DNA from: Planctomycetota bacterium
GTDB taxonomy: Bacteria > Planctomycetota > UBA1135 > GCA-002686595
Direction: 5' to 3'
DNA: 47,332 nt
Assembly: GCA_002720975.1 (NCBI GenBank)
Contig: PBIX01000104.1
Coordinates: 1-47,332, forward strand
How positions within the stretch are numbered: the first letter of the stretch is position 1; each line of letters opens with the position of its first letter. This document shows positions 25,727-34,227 of the stretch, piece by piece. Made by a program: the position numbers and the translations under genes. The notes below the pieces were generated by a model. The model had not been told where the DNA came from. It worked only from the letters and a program-made list of their open reading frames with translations, and ran no database searches.

Positions 25727-26581
25727 ATGCCTAACCTCCTCCTTCGATTGCTCTGCTGTCCCCTCTTCGTGGCTCTGCTGCTCGCGGCCCCCGCCCGGTC
25801 ACAGGACGAACCGGAACAAGCCCCCAAGGGACCGAGCCCTGAACAGATCGAGGCCGCCGTCAAGCAACTCGAGGTGGACCTTGGGTCCAAGGATGTCGCC
25901 GTACGTCTGCGGGCTGCCAAGGAAGCGCGCAAGACGTCCTGTGGGGAGGTTGCCAAGGCACTGGCGAAGCACGGATTGCGGGACAAGGAAATCAACGTGA
26001 AGCAGGCCGTGATCGACAGCCTCGGCCACATATTGGTTCCCGCTGGGCTGGAGGCACTCCTGGATCACGGCAATCGCGCCAAGCGAGAACTGGAGGATGA
26101 CTCCACAACCCACACTCTCCTGATCAAGTCCATCGGACGCCACGATGCGGAAGATGCGATCCCCTATCTCACCAAGGATCTGTTCTCGGCAAGAGATCGG
26201 CGCGTCGTCCAGGCCCGTATCCTGTCCCTGGCCCGGGTACGGTCGATGGATTCGGTGGAGGCCCTGATATCCATGAGTCGCAAGGCCGGCGGTCGACGCG
26301 GGAACAGCCGCCATGGAAACGATCTTCGCCTCGCCCTATGCGTACTCACAGGCGTGGACAATGGTGCGCAGAGTTCCAAGTGGAACGACTGGTGGAACGA
26401 CAACAAGAAAACCCTGGAGATATCCAAGGATCCTGCCCCCCTCCCCCGCTCCCTGGCCAAGCAGTGGGATCGCTACTGGGCAGACCCCAAGGAGAAGGTC
26501 GAAGAGGGTGAAGGCGAGGGAGACGAGTCCAAGGATCGCAAGCGCAAGGGAAAGTCGGAGAAGGAGAAAGGGGACAACTAG
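25727..26581 (+). CDS. Secreted HEAT-repeat-like protein with charged tail
   Basis: 284 residues. A signal peptide (LLCCPLFVALLLAAPARS) is followed by helical repeats of HEAT type: DVAVRLRAAKEARKT, EINVKQAVIDSLGHI, DAEDAIPYLTKDLF and RVVQARILSLARVRSMDSVEAL. A Trp-rich segment (SKWNDWWNDNKK) comes next, and the last 40 residues are almost entirely Lys/Glu/Asp/Gly. Such proteins are protein-binding scaffolds and are widespread in Planctomycetota. The partner is unknown. GGGTTAACCC at 25684-25693 is a palindrome just upstream that could be an operator. Confidence 0.65.
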   Translation: MPNLLLRLLCCPLFVALLLAAPARSQDEPEQAPKGPSPEQIEAAVKQLEVDLGSKDVAVRLRAAKEARKTSCGEVAKALAKHGLRDKEINVKQAVIDSLGHILVPAGLEALLDHGNRAKRELEDDSTTHTLLIKSIGRHDAEDAIPYLTKDLFSARDRRVVQARILSLARVRSMDSVEALISMSRKAGGRRGNSRHGNDLRLALCVLTGVDNGAQSSKWNDWWNDNKKTLEISKDPAPLPRSLAKQWDRYWADPKEKVEEGEGEGDESKDRKRKGKSEKEKGDN

Positions 26582-26599
26582 GGCCTCGCCCTCAGCTCC

Positions 26600-26950
26600 G
26601 TGGGACGTATCGAACCCGAGCGCTCCGATTTCGACCCCGAAGGCTTCGATGAAGGCGCGCGGGAAGCCGCATTCGCCGAAGGCATCAAGGCCTTTGACAG
26701 CGGTCAGTATCACGCCGCCCATGAGTGCTTCGAACGCTGCTGGCTCGCCAACGAAGGCGGCGACGCAGACTTCTACAAGGGACTGATACAAGCCTCCATC
26801 TGCATGTATCACCTGAGCCGCGGCAATCTGGACGGAGCACGATCCCTGAACGTTGGTGCACGGCGATTATTGGGGCCTTTCCTGCCCGAGCACCGAGGTC
26901 TGGATCTGGTCCGGTTCCTGGAGAAACTGTCGGGGCACGTACGTGGGTGA
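26600..26950 (+). CDS. DUF309-family protein
   Basis: 116 residues from a GTG start 18 bases after the HEAT-repeat gene. The DUF309 core is visible as QYHAAHECFERCW (the H-x-AHE-x-x-E-x-x-W pattern) followed by DFYKGLIQASICMYHLSRGN. These small helical proteins have no established function. It probably shares a transcript with the gene before it. Confidence 0.75.
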   Translation: MGRIEPERSDFDPEGFDEGAREAAFAEGIKAFDSGQYHAAHECFERCWLANEGGDADFYKGLIQASICMYHLSRGNLDGARSLNVGARRLLGPFLPEHRGLDLVRFLEKLSGHVRG

Positions 26951-26969
26951 GAGCCTGCGGGCGGCTCAC
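26947..26969 (+). terminator. Hairpin between convergent genes
   Basis: GTGAG-AG-CC and GGCTCAC pair with a two-base bulge around a 7-base loop, overlapping the DUF309 stop and lying in the 33-base gap to the convergent gene. It lacks a T-run in either direction, so it is weak support for termination. Confidence 0.25.
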
Positions 26970-26983
26970 GGAACCCAAGCCCC

Positions 26984-28018
26984 TCAATCACCGGGCTCCC
27001 TTGCCTCAATCAAGAGGTCGTGTCGGCGCTTGCACGCATACGATCGGATCACCTCCAGCTCCTGTTCCTGACCATCGTCGTACTCGGTGATTTGAATAGT
27101 CTCGGTCTCCGTCGCGGTCAGCTGCAGGAGCAGTCTGCCGGGGCAATTGTCCGTCAAGTCCCATACAAGTAGTCCGCCGCCTTCCATGACTCTCTTGCTC
27201 TCGCACGAATTGAGTTCGCTGCGCTGGGACCCGGTGTCAGGGAGCATCAACTGCTCGCGGTGGCGGTCAGTGGCGTCCTCCAGAATCTCCAACTCCACTT
27301 CGAGGGCGATGGCGGCCAGACTGTGGCCGTCCACCTCCTCGATCTCCTTCAGGGTAGCTTTGACCTCGCCTTGAATATCAGCATGGCCCTGCTGCCGTGA
27401 CCGGAGCCAGACTTTGTCGCCGTCGTTCGAATCGAATTCGACGGGCAGGTCCAGCCCCAGATCGAGAGCCGCTTCCAGGACCTGAGCGTCGATGTCCCAC
27501 TCGTCTCCCACCTCCACGGGCCCGTCGGGAAGATAGGCGGTCCATGGAAACTCAGTCTGAAGGCCATCCAGGAGTTCGTCATCCGCGTTCTCCTCCTTCG
27601 GGAATCCGGCCACGAAACCATCCTCACCTCGGGTGAAGCGCACAGTCAGGTCGTTGAGTTCACTGTCGCCCGTACAGTCCTCTCGGTTGACGGTCTCCCC
27701 ATCGAGGGTCCACGTAGCAGCCTTGAACTCCAGGGCGGTGTACCTCCGATCGAAGACCTGGCGCTCAGCATCCTCCATTTTCTGGGTGCCCTCCAAGAAG
27801 ATCCCCCTACCCGAGACGGCAAATCGGATTGAGCCTTGCCATGCACCGGAGACTTCCTTGTCGCCCATCCGGTTGGTCTGCGCCTTCAACTCCTTGGAGA
27901 ACTGTGTCTTCCACGCCGTGAGCCGCACCTGACGTGTTCGGTGCTCTAAGACCAGATCATGCTCTTCACCCATGGGGGCAAACAGGAACGTAAGTAGCAA
28001 TAGAGTGGGCCGGCTCAT
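26984..28018 (-). CDS. Orphan secreted protein, about 344 residues
   Basis: I chose ATG 28018, which gives a short signal peptide (MSRPTLLLLTFLFAPMG); the frame remains open upstream but would run through the dprA promoter and N-terminus. The mature protein is acidic and beta-rich by appearance, with segments such as AYLPDGPVEVGDEWDIDAQ and ATLKEIEEVDGHSLAAIAL. That pattern resembles secreted proteins in which a reduction in a score-like outcome is measured, but I cannot place it in a family. Four cysteines are scattered through it. It is divergent from dprA with a 109-base intergenic region. Confidence 0.6.
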   Translation of the reverse strand: MSRPTLLLLTFLFAPMGEEHDLVLEHRTRQVRLTAWKTQFSKELKAQTNRMGDKEVSGAWQGSIRFAVSGRGIFLEGTQKMEDAERQVFDRRYTALEFKAATWTLDGETVNREDCTGDSELNDLTVRFTRGEDGFVAGFPKEENADDELLDGLQTEFPWTAYLPDGPVEVGDEWDIDAQVLEAALDLGLDLPVEFDSNDGDKVWLRSRQQGHADIQGEVKATLKEIEEVDGHSLAAIALEVELEILEDATDRHREQLMLPDTGSQRSELNSCESKRVMEGGGLLVWDLTDNCPGRLLLQLTATETETIQITEYDDGQEQELEVIRSYACKRRHDLLIEAREPGD

Positions 28019-28037
28019 GTGATCACCGCAGATAGCG

Positions 28038-28066
28038 TTGCACACGGCTCGTGTGTTGGCTATAGC
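28038..28066 (+). promoter_or_regulatory. Candidate promoter for dprA
   Basis: TTGCAC (28038-28043), 17 bases, then TATAGC (28061-28066) forms a modest sigma-70 match. It lies in the AT-richer part of the divergent gap, about 60 bases before the dprA ATG. Confidence 0.4.
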
Positions 28067-28127
28067 GAAAATCTGTCCCCCTGCTTTCCCCGAAACCTCC
28101 ACCCCGCACGCGCGTCTTGAGGGTGCC

Positions 28128-29036
28128 ATGTCCGCACCGATCGAACGCCGAAGCCTCCTCCCTTTGCACCTCGCCCGGGGTGGTCCCTCCTGGCCCCGAA
28201 TCCTGGACCAGATCCCCTCACCGCCAGAGGAGCTGTGGGTCCTGGGGAAAGCCGAGCTCCTGGGTCTGCAGCCCGCTATCGCCATCGTCGGGACACGCTC
28301 CCCCACCGAGTACGGTCGCGCCCAGGCCGAACGCTTCGGTGCGGGGCTGGCGCGAGCGGGCATGTGCGTGATCAGCGGCCTGGCGCGCGGGATCGACTCA
28401 GCCGCCCACCGGGGCGCCCTGGGTGTGGGTGGTCAGAGCCTCGCGGTGCTGGGGTCGGCGGTGGACATGCCCTGGCCCCGGGGACCGCTCACAGACCGTA
28501 TGGCCCGGGAGGGACTGCTGATCTCCGAGTATCCCCCGGGCACGGGAGCACGGCGCCACCACTTCCCCATGCGCAATCGCCTGATCTCGGGCCTTGCGGA
28601 TGCCGTCCTGGTGGTGGAGGCCGCCCACGCCTCTGGCTCGCTTATCACGGCACGCTGGGCGGCAGATCAGGGCCGGGACGTCTACGTGATTCCCGGCCGC
28701 GTCGATCACCCCATGGCACGGGGCTGCCTGCGCCTGATACGCGAGGGGGGCACGCCCGTGGGTTCACCCGAGCAGTTGTTGGAAGACCTCTACGGATTCC
28801 AGCTGGCCCCCAAGACCGGGAAGGTCACCCCCACGCCCCCTGGAGGAGGGGCCGGAGACCTGTTGCAGGCTCTGGAAGGGGAGACCCTCTGCGTGGATGA
28901 GCTCGCCCAGAGACTCGACCGCCGGGTCGACGGCACGCTTGGCCTGCTCGTGCAGCTGGAACTGGAGGGCTGGGTGCGTCGGGGGCCCGGAGGTCTGTAC
29001 GGACTGCACCGACCGCTCCCGCAGGGGGAGAGCTAG
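28128..29036 (+). CDS. dprA: DNA-processing protein A
   Basis: 302 residues from ATG 28128. The Rossmann-like DprA core has IAIVGTRSPTEYGR, CVISGLARGIDSAAHRGAL, ISEYPPGT, HHFPMRNRLISGLADAVLVVEA and GSLITARWAADQGRDVYVIPG, all diagnostic. The C-terminal 60 residues (LLQALEGETLCVDELAQRLD...) form the winged-helix DprA domain. There is no N-terminal SAM domain of note. DprA loads RecA on incoming single-stranded DNA during transformation. Its stop shares CTAG with the convergent small membrane protein gene. Confidence 0.95.
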   Translation: MSAPIERRSLLPLHLARGGPSWPRILDQIPSPPEELWVLGKAELLGLQPAIAIVGTRSPTEYGRAQAERFGAGLARAGMCVISGLARGIDSAAHRGALGVGGQSLAVLGSAVDMPWPRGPLTDRMAREGLLISEYPPGTGARRHHFPMRNRLISGLADAVLVVEAAHASGSLITARWAADQGRDVYVIPGRVDHPMARGCLRLIREGGTPVGSPEQLLEDLYGFQLAPKTGKVTPTPPGGGAGDLLQALEGETLCVDELAQRLDRRVDGTLGLLVQLELEGWVRRGPGGLYGLHRPLPQGES

Positions 29037-29233
29037 TGCACCGATGCCAGGGTGTGCTCGCAAACGAGCATGACCCCCAGGACCAGGAGGCTCCCCAGGA
29101 AGAAGCGCAGGAGCCGGCGGGGCAGGATGGCCTTGGCCCGGGCATCGTCGGTCTCGCTGAACAGGGTACCGATGATGACAATGACAGACCCCGCGAAGAA
29201 GAACAGGAGCGCGTGAACACCAAGGTCTTTCAT
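29033..29233 (-). CDS. Small two-helix membrane protein
   Basis: 66 residues with two hydrophobic segments (VHALLFFFAGSVIVIIGTLF and LLRFFLGSLLVLGVMLV) joined by an acidic/basic loop. Its ATG overlaps the stop of the upstream membrane gene by ATGA, so the two are probably a functional pair. No family is recognised. The coding call is supported by the coupling and by the overlapping CTAG junction with dprA. Confidence 0.65.
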   Translation of the reverse strand: MKDLGVHALLFFFAGSVIVIIGTLFSETDDARAKAILPRRLLRFFLGSLLVLGVMLVCEHTLASVH

Positions 29234-30036
29234 GTTGTGTGACCTCCTCCCTCCCCGGTTTCTGGGCCGTGCTCGGCATAGTGGAACGCATCAAGCATGA
29301 CCAGCACGTTCAACATGCCGGCCACGCAACCCAGGACGACCCCCGCATCGGCATAGGCTATCTCGAAGCTCATGCGTGGATGGCCGAAGGCGAACTCTGT
29401 CACCAGCGCGGGCAGCCCGAGCATGAACTGTCCGGCCCAGTAGTAGAAATGCCGTTGGCGGTCCAGGTTGGATCCATCCCCCATGCAACATCCCACGGTG
29501 AACAGGCTGACCAGGAGCAAGGCGATGAGAATCCCTCGCCCGCGTCGGCCCTGCAGGTACTGGCCCAGACCGGGCAGGATCAATGAAGCGCCCGCTGCAA
29601 TGCTCGGGCTGGGACCGGGCCCAAGACAGGGTTGCGTACGCCGCGCCCCGAGATGCGCCGAGCTGAGTACGAGCAGGTTGAGTACACCGCTGGTCGCCGT
29701 CAGGGTCGTGCCCAGATCCATGAGTGGCGGAAAGGGCCTCGGGTAGCCGATGCCATACCCGTAGTGACTCACCTGCACCAACAGGGCACCCAGGTTCCCG
29801 ACCTCCGGCGTCAGCAGGCCCGCGTAAGAGCCGCGCATCTCCGGGGGCAGGTACTCCAGGAACATGCCACCTGAGAAGTAGAGGCCCAATGCGTACAGGA
29901 CCTCGACGACCACGAAAGCCATCAGGCCGGTTCGCAGCCTGCCCAGGTAGACGTGTCCGGCTCCTGGCAGGAACCAGCCCAGGAGCAGTGCGACGGCAGG
30001 GCTACCCGGGGGTCGATTGGGGTTTGAGGCGGACAT
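29230..30036 (-). CDS. DUF6677-like multi-pass membrane protein
   Basis: 268 residues from ATG 30036. The N-terminal motif PAVALLLGWFLPGAGHVYLGR and its partner in the second half, AGASLILPGLGQYLQGRRGRG, resemble TM2-domain-like repeats; this arrangement matches what I remember of planctomycete DUF6677 proteins. About six to seven membrane segments are predicted. Function unknown. The downstream 66-residue membrane protein is translationally coupled to it. Confidence 0.65.
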   Translation of the reverse strand: MSASNPNRPPGSPAVALLLGWFLPGAGHVYLGRLRTGLMAFVVVEVLYALGLYFSGGMFLEYLPPEMRGSYAGLLTPEVGNLGALLVQVSHYGYGIGYPRPFPPLMDLGTTLTATSGVLNLLVLSSAHLGARRTQPCLGPGPSPSIAAGASLILPGLGQYLQGRRGRGILIALLLVSLFTVGCCMGDGSNLDRQRHFYYWAGQFMLGLPALVTEFAFGHPRMSFEIAYADAGVVLGCVAGMLNVLVMLDAFHYAEHGPETGEGGGHTT

Positions 30037-30173
30037 GGGTGGGGGGAGACTAGCAAGGTAGGGGAGGTCGCGGGAGGGCACAGGGACCCAGGACACTCCT
30101 GAACCGAGCCGGCACCTCGTTCCGAGGGCCCATGGGGTGCCGGAAGCGGCCCCGATCCAGGTACGATGCCCCC

Positions 30174-30590
30174 ATGGCCCCCCACCAACACAGAATCACC
30201 GTGCGCTACGGCGAGACGGACCAGATGGGCTTCGCCCACCACGCGAACTACATGCTCTACCTGGAAGAGGCACGCACGGCCCTGATGGCCGCATCCGGCA
30301 TGCCCTACGGGGAGCTGGAGGCGCGCGGGATCGGACTGCCCGTGCGCAAGGCGGACCTGCGCTATCGTGCCCCCGCCCGCTTCGAGGACGTGCTGGCCGT
30401 GGGTGTGTGGATCGAGCGGATCGGTCCAGCGTCCATCACCTTCGCCTACCGAATCGATCGACCGGCTGACGGGGTGCACATTGCCAGCGCGACAATGGAG
30501 TTGGCATCCATCGATCTGGAGAGCGGGGCGCTCCGTCCTCTGCCTGATGACCTACGCGCCAGCCTGGAGCGGACACGGGGGACGGATTGA
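30174..30590 (+). CDS. Acyl-CoA thioesterase, YbgC/4HBT family
   Basis: 138 residues from ATG 30174. The hot-dog fold signature is HRITVRYGETDQMGFAHHANY, with the catalytic Asp in the TDQMG segment, followed by LYLEEARTALM. It continues with VRKADLRYRAPARFEDVL, typical of YbgC-like enzymes. It hydrolyses short acyl-CoAs or related thioesters in the cytoplasm; in proteobacteria relatives sit with tol-pal, but not here. Confidence 0.88.
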   Translation: MAPHQHRITVRYGETDQMGFAHHANYMLYLEEARTALMAASGMPYGELEARGIGLPVRKADLRYRAPARFEDVLAVGVWIERIGPASITFAYRIDRPADGVHIASATMELASIDLESGALRPLPDDLRASLERTRGTD

Positions 30591-30597
30591 GCCCGCC

Positions 30598-30822
30598 TCA
30601 GGACTTGGAATCCGAATCCGTGGTGTGGGCCAGCTCTTCGTCCTCACCCTGAGCGGACATCTGCAGGATCGGCGAGAGGCTGTACAGCAGACGATCCGCG
30701 CAGGTGGAGCAGGGGGCTTCCTGATCCAAGAGATCGTAGGACGGCTGATCGGGCAGGGTCTGCCCACAGGCAAAACAAACGATGGGAGCGGCAAGGCCCC
30801 GGGGCTCTTCACGGAGGGTCAT
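30598..30822 (-). CDS. Small zinc-ribbon protein
   Basis: 74 residues with two CxxC pairs (CFACGQTLP and CSTCADRLL) spaced about 18 apart, a good four-Cys zinc ribbon. The tail is acidic and Ser/Thr-rich. Its stop lies 7 bases from the convergent thioesterase stop. No family is assigned; it could be a small regulator or a ribosome/RNA-associated protein. It is divergent from iscR. Confidence 0.6.
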   Translation of the reverse strand: MTLREEPRGLAAPIVCFACGQTLPDQPSYDLLDQEAPCSTCADRLLYSLSPILQMSAQGEDEELAHTTDSDSKS

Positions 30823-30894
30823 GACACCCTTTCCATCGACCCGTGGGCCCCCAGGCCTTGAGTCGGCCCGATTTGAGGCTCTGAGGGGCCCCCC

Positions 30895-31097
30895 TGGACG
30901 GCCCTCTGGGCCTCGGGGACATAATCTACCGCCAGCGTTAGGTTTGTCCCCCGCTGGGATGGCCCCAAGGCCGATAAGGGTCTATCATCTGATGTAGAGA
31001 AGCCCGCGCCCACGACTGTTGTGGCCTGCGGGCGTGCTTTGGAATCAAATCCACACCAAATTGGTGCGTTATCCACGGCACGCCTCTCTCACACGCC
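30895..31097 (+). promoter_or_regulatory. iscR promoter and leader with inverted repeats
   Basis: CATAAT (30920-30925) with TGGACG (30895-30900) 19 bases upstream is a candidate promoter. Downstream are three dyads: TCTA-t-CATC-t-GATG-TAGA (30981-30998), a GC-rich hairpin (31002-31033, stem GCCCGC/GCGGGC plus CCAC/GTGG), and CACCAA-a-TTGGTG (31054-31066), a perfect 6-1-6 repeat 31 bases before the iscR start codon. None fits the E. coli IscR type 1 or type 2 consensus, but auto-regulation by IscR through one of them is plausible. Confidence 0.45.
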
Positions 31098-31577
31098 ATG
31101 CTCAAGCTCACCAAACGTACCGAATACGGGCTGATCGCCCTGATGCATCTCGCGGATCGGGGGGGTGAGGTCTTGAGCGTGCGATCCATCGGTGAGTACT
31201 ACTCCATGCCCCAGAGGTTGCTGGCTCAGACGCTTCAGGATCTGTCCCACTCGGGCTTGGTGCAATCCCAGCGGGGAGCAGGTGGAGGCTACAGCCTCGC
31301 CCAGGCCCCGAACGCCATAACGATCGGCGCAGTGGTTCAGGCCCTCGAAGGCGAGCCCGGGCTGACCAGCTGCCATGAGCTACCGGCCATCGGGCAGGGC
31401 AGCGTTTGCGGGATCGAGTCCCTCTGCCCCATCCGCTCACCGCTCGACCGTATCCGTGACGGAATCTGGGCGCTCTTGCAAGGCACGACCCTGCAGTCAC
31501 TCGCGGATTCCACCCTCACACCTCGTGAACTGTTCACTGTCCCCTCTGCCTCTCCCACAGAGGCGACCAAGTCATGA
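31098..31577 (+). CDS. iscR: Rrf2-family iron-sulfur regulator IscR
   Basis: 159 residues. The winged-helix reads [16 protein letters not shown] and [16 protein letters not shown]. Cysteines C92, C104 and C110 ([19 protein letters not shown]) provide the cluster ligands; the first spacing (11 residues) is wider than in E. coli IscR. It senses iron-sulfur status and should control the operon it heads. It overlaps iscS by ATGA at 31574-31577. Confidence 0.9.
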   Translation: MLKLTKRTEYGLIALMHLADRGGEVLSVRSIGEYYSMPQRLLAQTLQDLSHSGLVQSQRGAGGGYSLAQAPNAITIGAVVQALEGEPGLTSCHELPAIGQGSVCGIESLCPIRSPLDRIRDGIWALLQGTTLQSLADSTLTPRELFTVPSASPTEATKS

Positions 31578-32788
31578 GCGCCCCCATCTACCTCGACTAC
31601 CAGGCCACGACCCCGGTGGACCCGCGCGTGCTGGAGGAGATGCTCCCCTACTTCGGTGAGATCTATGGCAACGCGGCGAGTCGTAGCCACGCATTCGGGT
31701 GGCAGGCCGAGGAAGCCGTGGGTCAGGGACGGGAGCGCATTGCCCACCTGATCGGTGCCAGTGCCAAAGAGATCGTCTTCACCTCGGGTTCCACCGAAGG
31801 CATCAACCTGGCGATGAAGGGCGTCGCCCAGATGTACGGCTCCAAGGGCAAGCACATCATCACCAGCCAAGCCGAGCACAAGGCGGTCCTGGATACGGCC
31901 AAGCGCCTCGAGAAGGACGGTTTCGAGGTCACCTACCTGGCCCCCGATTCCACGGGCCGACACAGTGCCGAACAGGTGGCCGAAGCCCTGCGCGAGGACA
32001 CGATCCTTGTGACCATCATGTGGGCCAATAACGAGATCGGCAGCATCAACCCCATCCGGGAGATCGGAGCCGTCTGCAAGGAGCGTGGAGTGCTGTTCTT
32101 TACGGACGGCACCCAGGCCGTGGGCAAGCTGCCCGTGGACGTCGAGGCGGACAACGTGGACCTCCTGTGTCTCTCTGGCCACAAGCTCTACGGGCCCAAG
32201 GGTGTCGGAGCCCTGTATGTGCGGCGCCGCAACCCTCGCGTACGGCTGGTGGCCCAGATGGACGGGGGCGGACACGAACGCGGGATGCGCTCGGGAACGC
32301 TCAACGTGCCGGCCATCGTCGGCCTGGGCAAGGCCTGCGAGCTGTGTGAGATCGATATGGACACCGACCGTGAACATGCCCTGTCCTTACGCACGCGCTT
32401 CGAGGAGAAGATCTTCGGAGCCTTGGACCACGTTCACCTGAACGGACATCCCGAGCACCGCCTGCCCGCCTGCTCCAACCTCTCCTTCGCCTACGTCGAG
32501 GGGGAGTCCATGATCATGGGCATCAGCAACCTGGCCGTCTCATCAGGCTCAGCCTGCACCTCGGCCAGCCTGGAGCCCAGCCACGTCCTGCAGTCCATGG
32601 GCGTGGGCGACGAGCTCTCCCATAGCTCCATTCGCTTCGGCTTCGGCCGTTTCACCTCGGAGGAAGACGTGGACGTGGCCACCGAGCAGGTGATCGCAGC
32701 CGTCAAGCGCCTACGCGAACTCTCCCCCCTGTACGAGATGGTCCAGGAGGGCGTGGACCTCTCCAAGATTCAATGGGACGCCCACTAG
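31574..32788 (+). CDS. iscS: Cysteine desulfurase IscS
   Basis: 404 residues, the standard IscS length. PLP lysine K204 is in [11 protein letters not shown] and the catalytic Cys C328 in [13 protein letters not shown], both at family positions. [15 protein letters not shown] and [10 protein letters not shown] are further PLP-site motifs. It takes sulfur from cysteine and delivers persulfide to IscU. Translationally coupled to iscR. Confidence 0.96.
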   Translation: MSAPIYLDYQATTPVDPRVLEEMLPYFGEIYGNAASRSHAFGWQAEEAVGQGRERIAHLIGASAKEIVFTSGSTEGINLAMKGVAQMYGSKGKHIITSQAEHKAVLDTAKRLEKDGFEVTYLAPDSTGRHSAEQVAEALREDTILVTIMWANNEIGSINPIREIGAVCKERGVLFFTDGTQAVGKLPVDVEADNVDLLCLSGHKLYGPKGVGALYVRRRNPRVRLVAQMDGGGHERGMRSGTLNVPAIVGLGKACELCEIDMDTDREHALSLRTRFEEKIFGALDHVHLNGHPEHRLPACSNLSFAYVEGESMIMGISNLAVSSGSACTSASLEPSHVLQSMGVGDELSHSSIRFGFGRFTSEEDVDVATEQVIAAVKRLRELSPLYEMVQEGVDLSKIQWDAH

Positions 32789-32836
32789 ATACGGCGACCC
32801 AACGACCGGTAACCCAACCCACCACGAGATCTTCAA

Positions 32837-33232
32837 ATGGCGTACAGCGACAAGGTCCTTGAGCACTACAACAACCCACGCAATGTGGGCTCGTTGGATA
32901 AGTCCGCGGACGACGTGGGCACCGGTGTTGTCGGCGCACCCGAGTGCGGGGACGTGATGAAACTACAGATCCAGGTCGAGGGCGACACGATTGTGGACGC
33001 CAAGTTCAAGACCTTCGGTTGCGGCTCGGCCATCGCCAGCTCCTCGCTGGCCACCGAGTGGCTCAAGGGCAGATCACTCGATGACGCCATGGCCATCAAC
33101 AACACCGAAATCGTCCAAGAACTCTCCCTGCCCCCCGTGAAAATCCACTGCAGCGTCCTGGCCGAAGATGCCATCAAGGCCGCCATCAACGACTTCAAGA
33201 GCAAGCAGGGCACCGACCCGAGCCAAGCCTAG
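32837..33232 (+). CDS. iscU: Iron-sulfur scaffold IscU
   Basis: 131 residues. Ligands C37, D39, C62, H104 and C105 are all present, and LPPVK (98-102) is the recognition site for HscA. Clusters are built here from IscS sulfur and handed on by HscB/HscA. 48 bases after iscS, 4 before iscA. Confidence 0.96.
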   Translation: MAYSDKVLEHYNNPRNVGSLDKSADDVGTGVVGAPECGDVMKLQIQVEGDTIVDAKFKTFGCGSAIASSSLATEWLKGRSLDDAMAINNTEIVQELSLPPVKIHCSVLAEDAIKAAINDFKSKQGTDPSQA

Positions 33233-33236
33233 ATCC

Positions 33237-33566
33237 ATGTCTATCTCTCTTTCAGAAAGGGCCGTCAAGGAAGTCAAGCGCATCGTCGCGGAGCAGAACC
33301 TTCCCGAGGGCACGGGTCTACGGGTCGGCGTCAAAGGTGGGGGCTGCTCGGGCTTCAGCTACACGCTGGGGTTCGATGACAACCAGAACCCCACCGACCA
33401 GTTGAGCGAAGTCGACGGCGTTCAGATCATGTGCGACCCCAAGAGCTTCTTGTATTTGAACGGTACGGTCGTGGATTTTGAGGACAACCTCATGGGCCGC
33501 GGGTTCAAGTTCACCAATCCAAACGCCTCCAAGAGCTGCGGCTGCGGAGAGTCCTTCAGCGTCTAG
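33237..33566 (+). CDS. iscA: A-type iron-sulfur carrier IscA
   Basis: 109 residues from ATG 33237. The three conserved cysteines are C37 (GGGCSGFSY) and C101/C103 (KSCGCGESF). It carries Fe-S clusters or iron to targets. Its place between iscU and hscB follows the proteobacterial ISC order. No ferredoxin gene follows hscA here. Confidence 0.94.
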   Translation: MSISLSERAVKEVKRIVAEQNLPEGTGLRVGVKGGGCSGFSYTLGFDDNQNPTDQLSEVDGVQIMCDPKSFLYLNGTVVDFEDNLMGRGFKFTNPNASKSCGCGESFSV

Positions 33567-33583
33567 GAGCCACGTCCCCTACC

Positions 33584-34213
33584 ATGAGCGCCTGTCCTGA
33601 TTGCGGCGCCGCACTGCAGACCCCCTTGGTCTGTGAAGGCTGCGGTGCCCTTCAAACCACCCAGGACAACCCATCCCCCTTCGAGGTGCTTGGGCTTGTT
33701 CGCGGATGGACCGTCGATCGCGCTGAACTGGGACGCAATCTGCTGCGCCTGACCCGCCTGACGCACCCCGACTTCCATGAAGCCCATGGAGAAGAAGCGC
33801 GGGATCTTGCGGAACGCAACACCGCCCTCGTGAACAGCGCCTACTCCACACTCAATGACGACGTCCTGCGCGCGGAGTGGCTGCTGGCCGACATGGGCGC
33901 GCCCTCTCCCGACGAGGAGCGGCAGATGCCCCAGCAGTTCTTGATGGAGGTTCTCGAGTGGAACGAAGTCCTTGAAGAGGTGCGCGTCGGGGGAACGGAA
34001 CAGGACGACCACCGTCGCCTGGAGGGCTTGCGCACGGACCTGCAAGCCCAGCGTGCGATGAGCCTGAGTCAGTTGGGCCAACGACTGCAGGCCGCCGAAC
34101 CGGGAGACCCGCAGACCTTGCGTCAAGAACTCAATACCGTGCGCTACCTGGACCGAACGCTGAACGAGCTGGACGAACTGGCCCTCGAAAAATCCTCGAC
34201 AAGAGGCGACTGA
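33584..34213 (+). CDS. hscB: J-domain co-chaperone HscB with N-terminal zinc motif
   Basis: 209 residues, longer than E. coli HscB (about 170). The added N-terminus carries C4/C7 and C17/C20 (CPDCG and CEGCG), a four-Cys zinc site like that of eukaryotic HSC20. The J-domain has HPD at 61-63 ([14 protein letters not shown]), followed by [23 protein letters not shown] and the C-terminal three-helix domain that binds IscU. It stimulates HscA and delivers IscU. Confidence 0.92.
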   Translation: MSACPDCGAALQTPLVCEGCGALQTTQDNPSPFEVLGLVRGWTVDRAELGRNLLRLTRLTHPDFHEAHGEEARDLAERNTALVNSAYSTLNDDVLRAEWLLADMGAPSPDEERQMPQQFLMEVLEWNEVLEEVRVGGTEQDDHRRLEGLRTDLQAQRAMSLSQLGQRLQAAEPGDPQTLRQELNTVRYLDRTLNELDELALEKSSTRGD

Positions 34214-34227
34214 CCCCCACACACCCC

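Noticed and set aside
31054-31066. Classical IscR type 2 binding site
   Set aside because: The half-sites are too close: 5 bases between CC and GG instead of about 13, so it is reported only as an inverted repeat.
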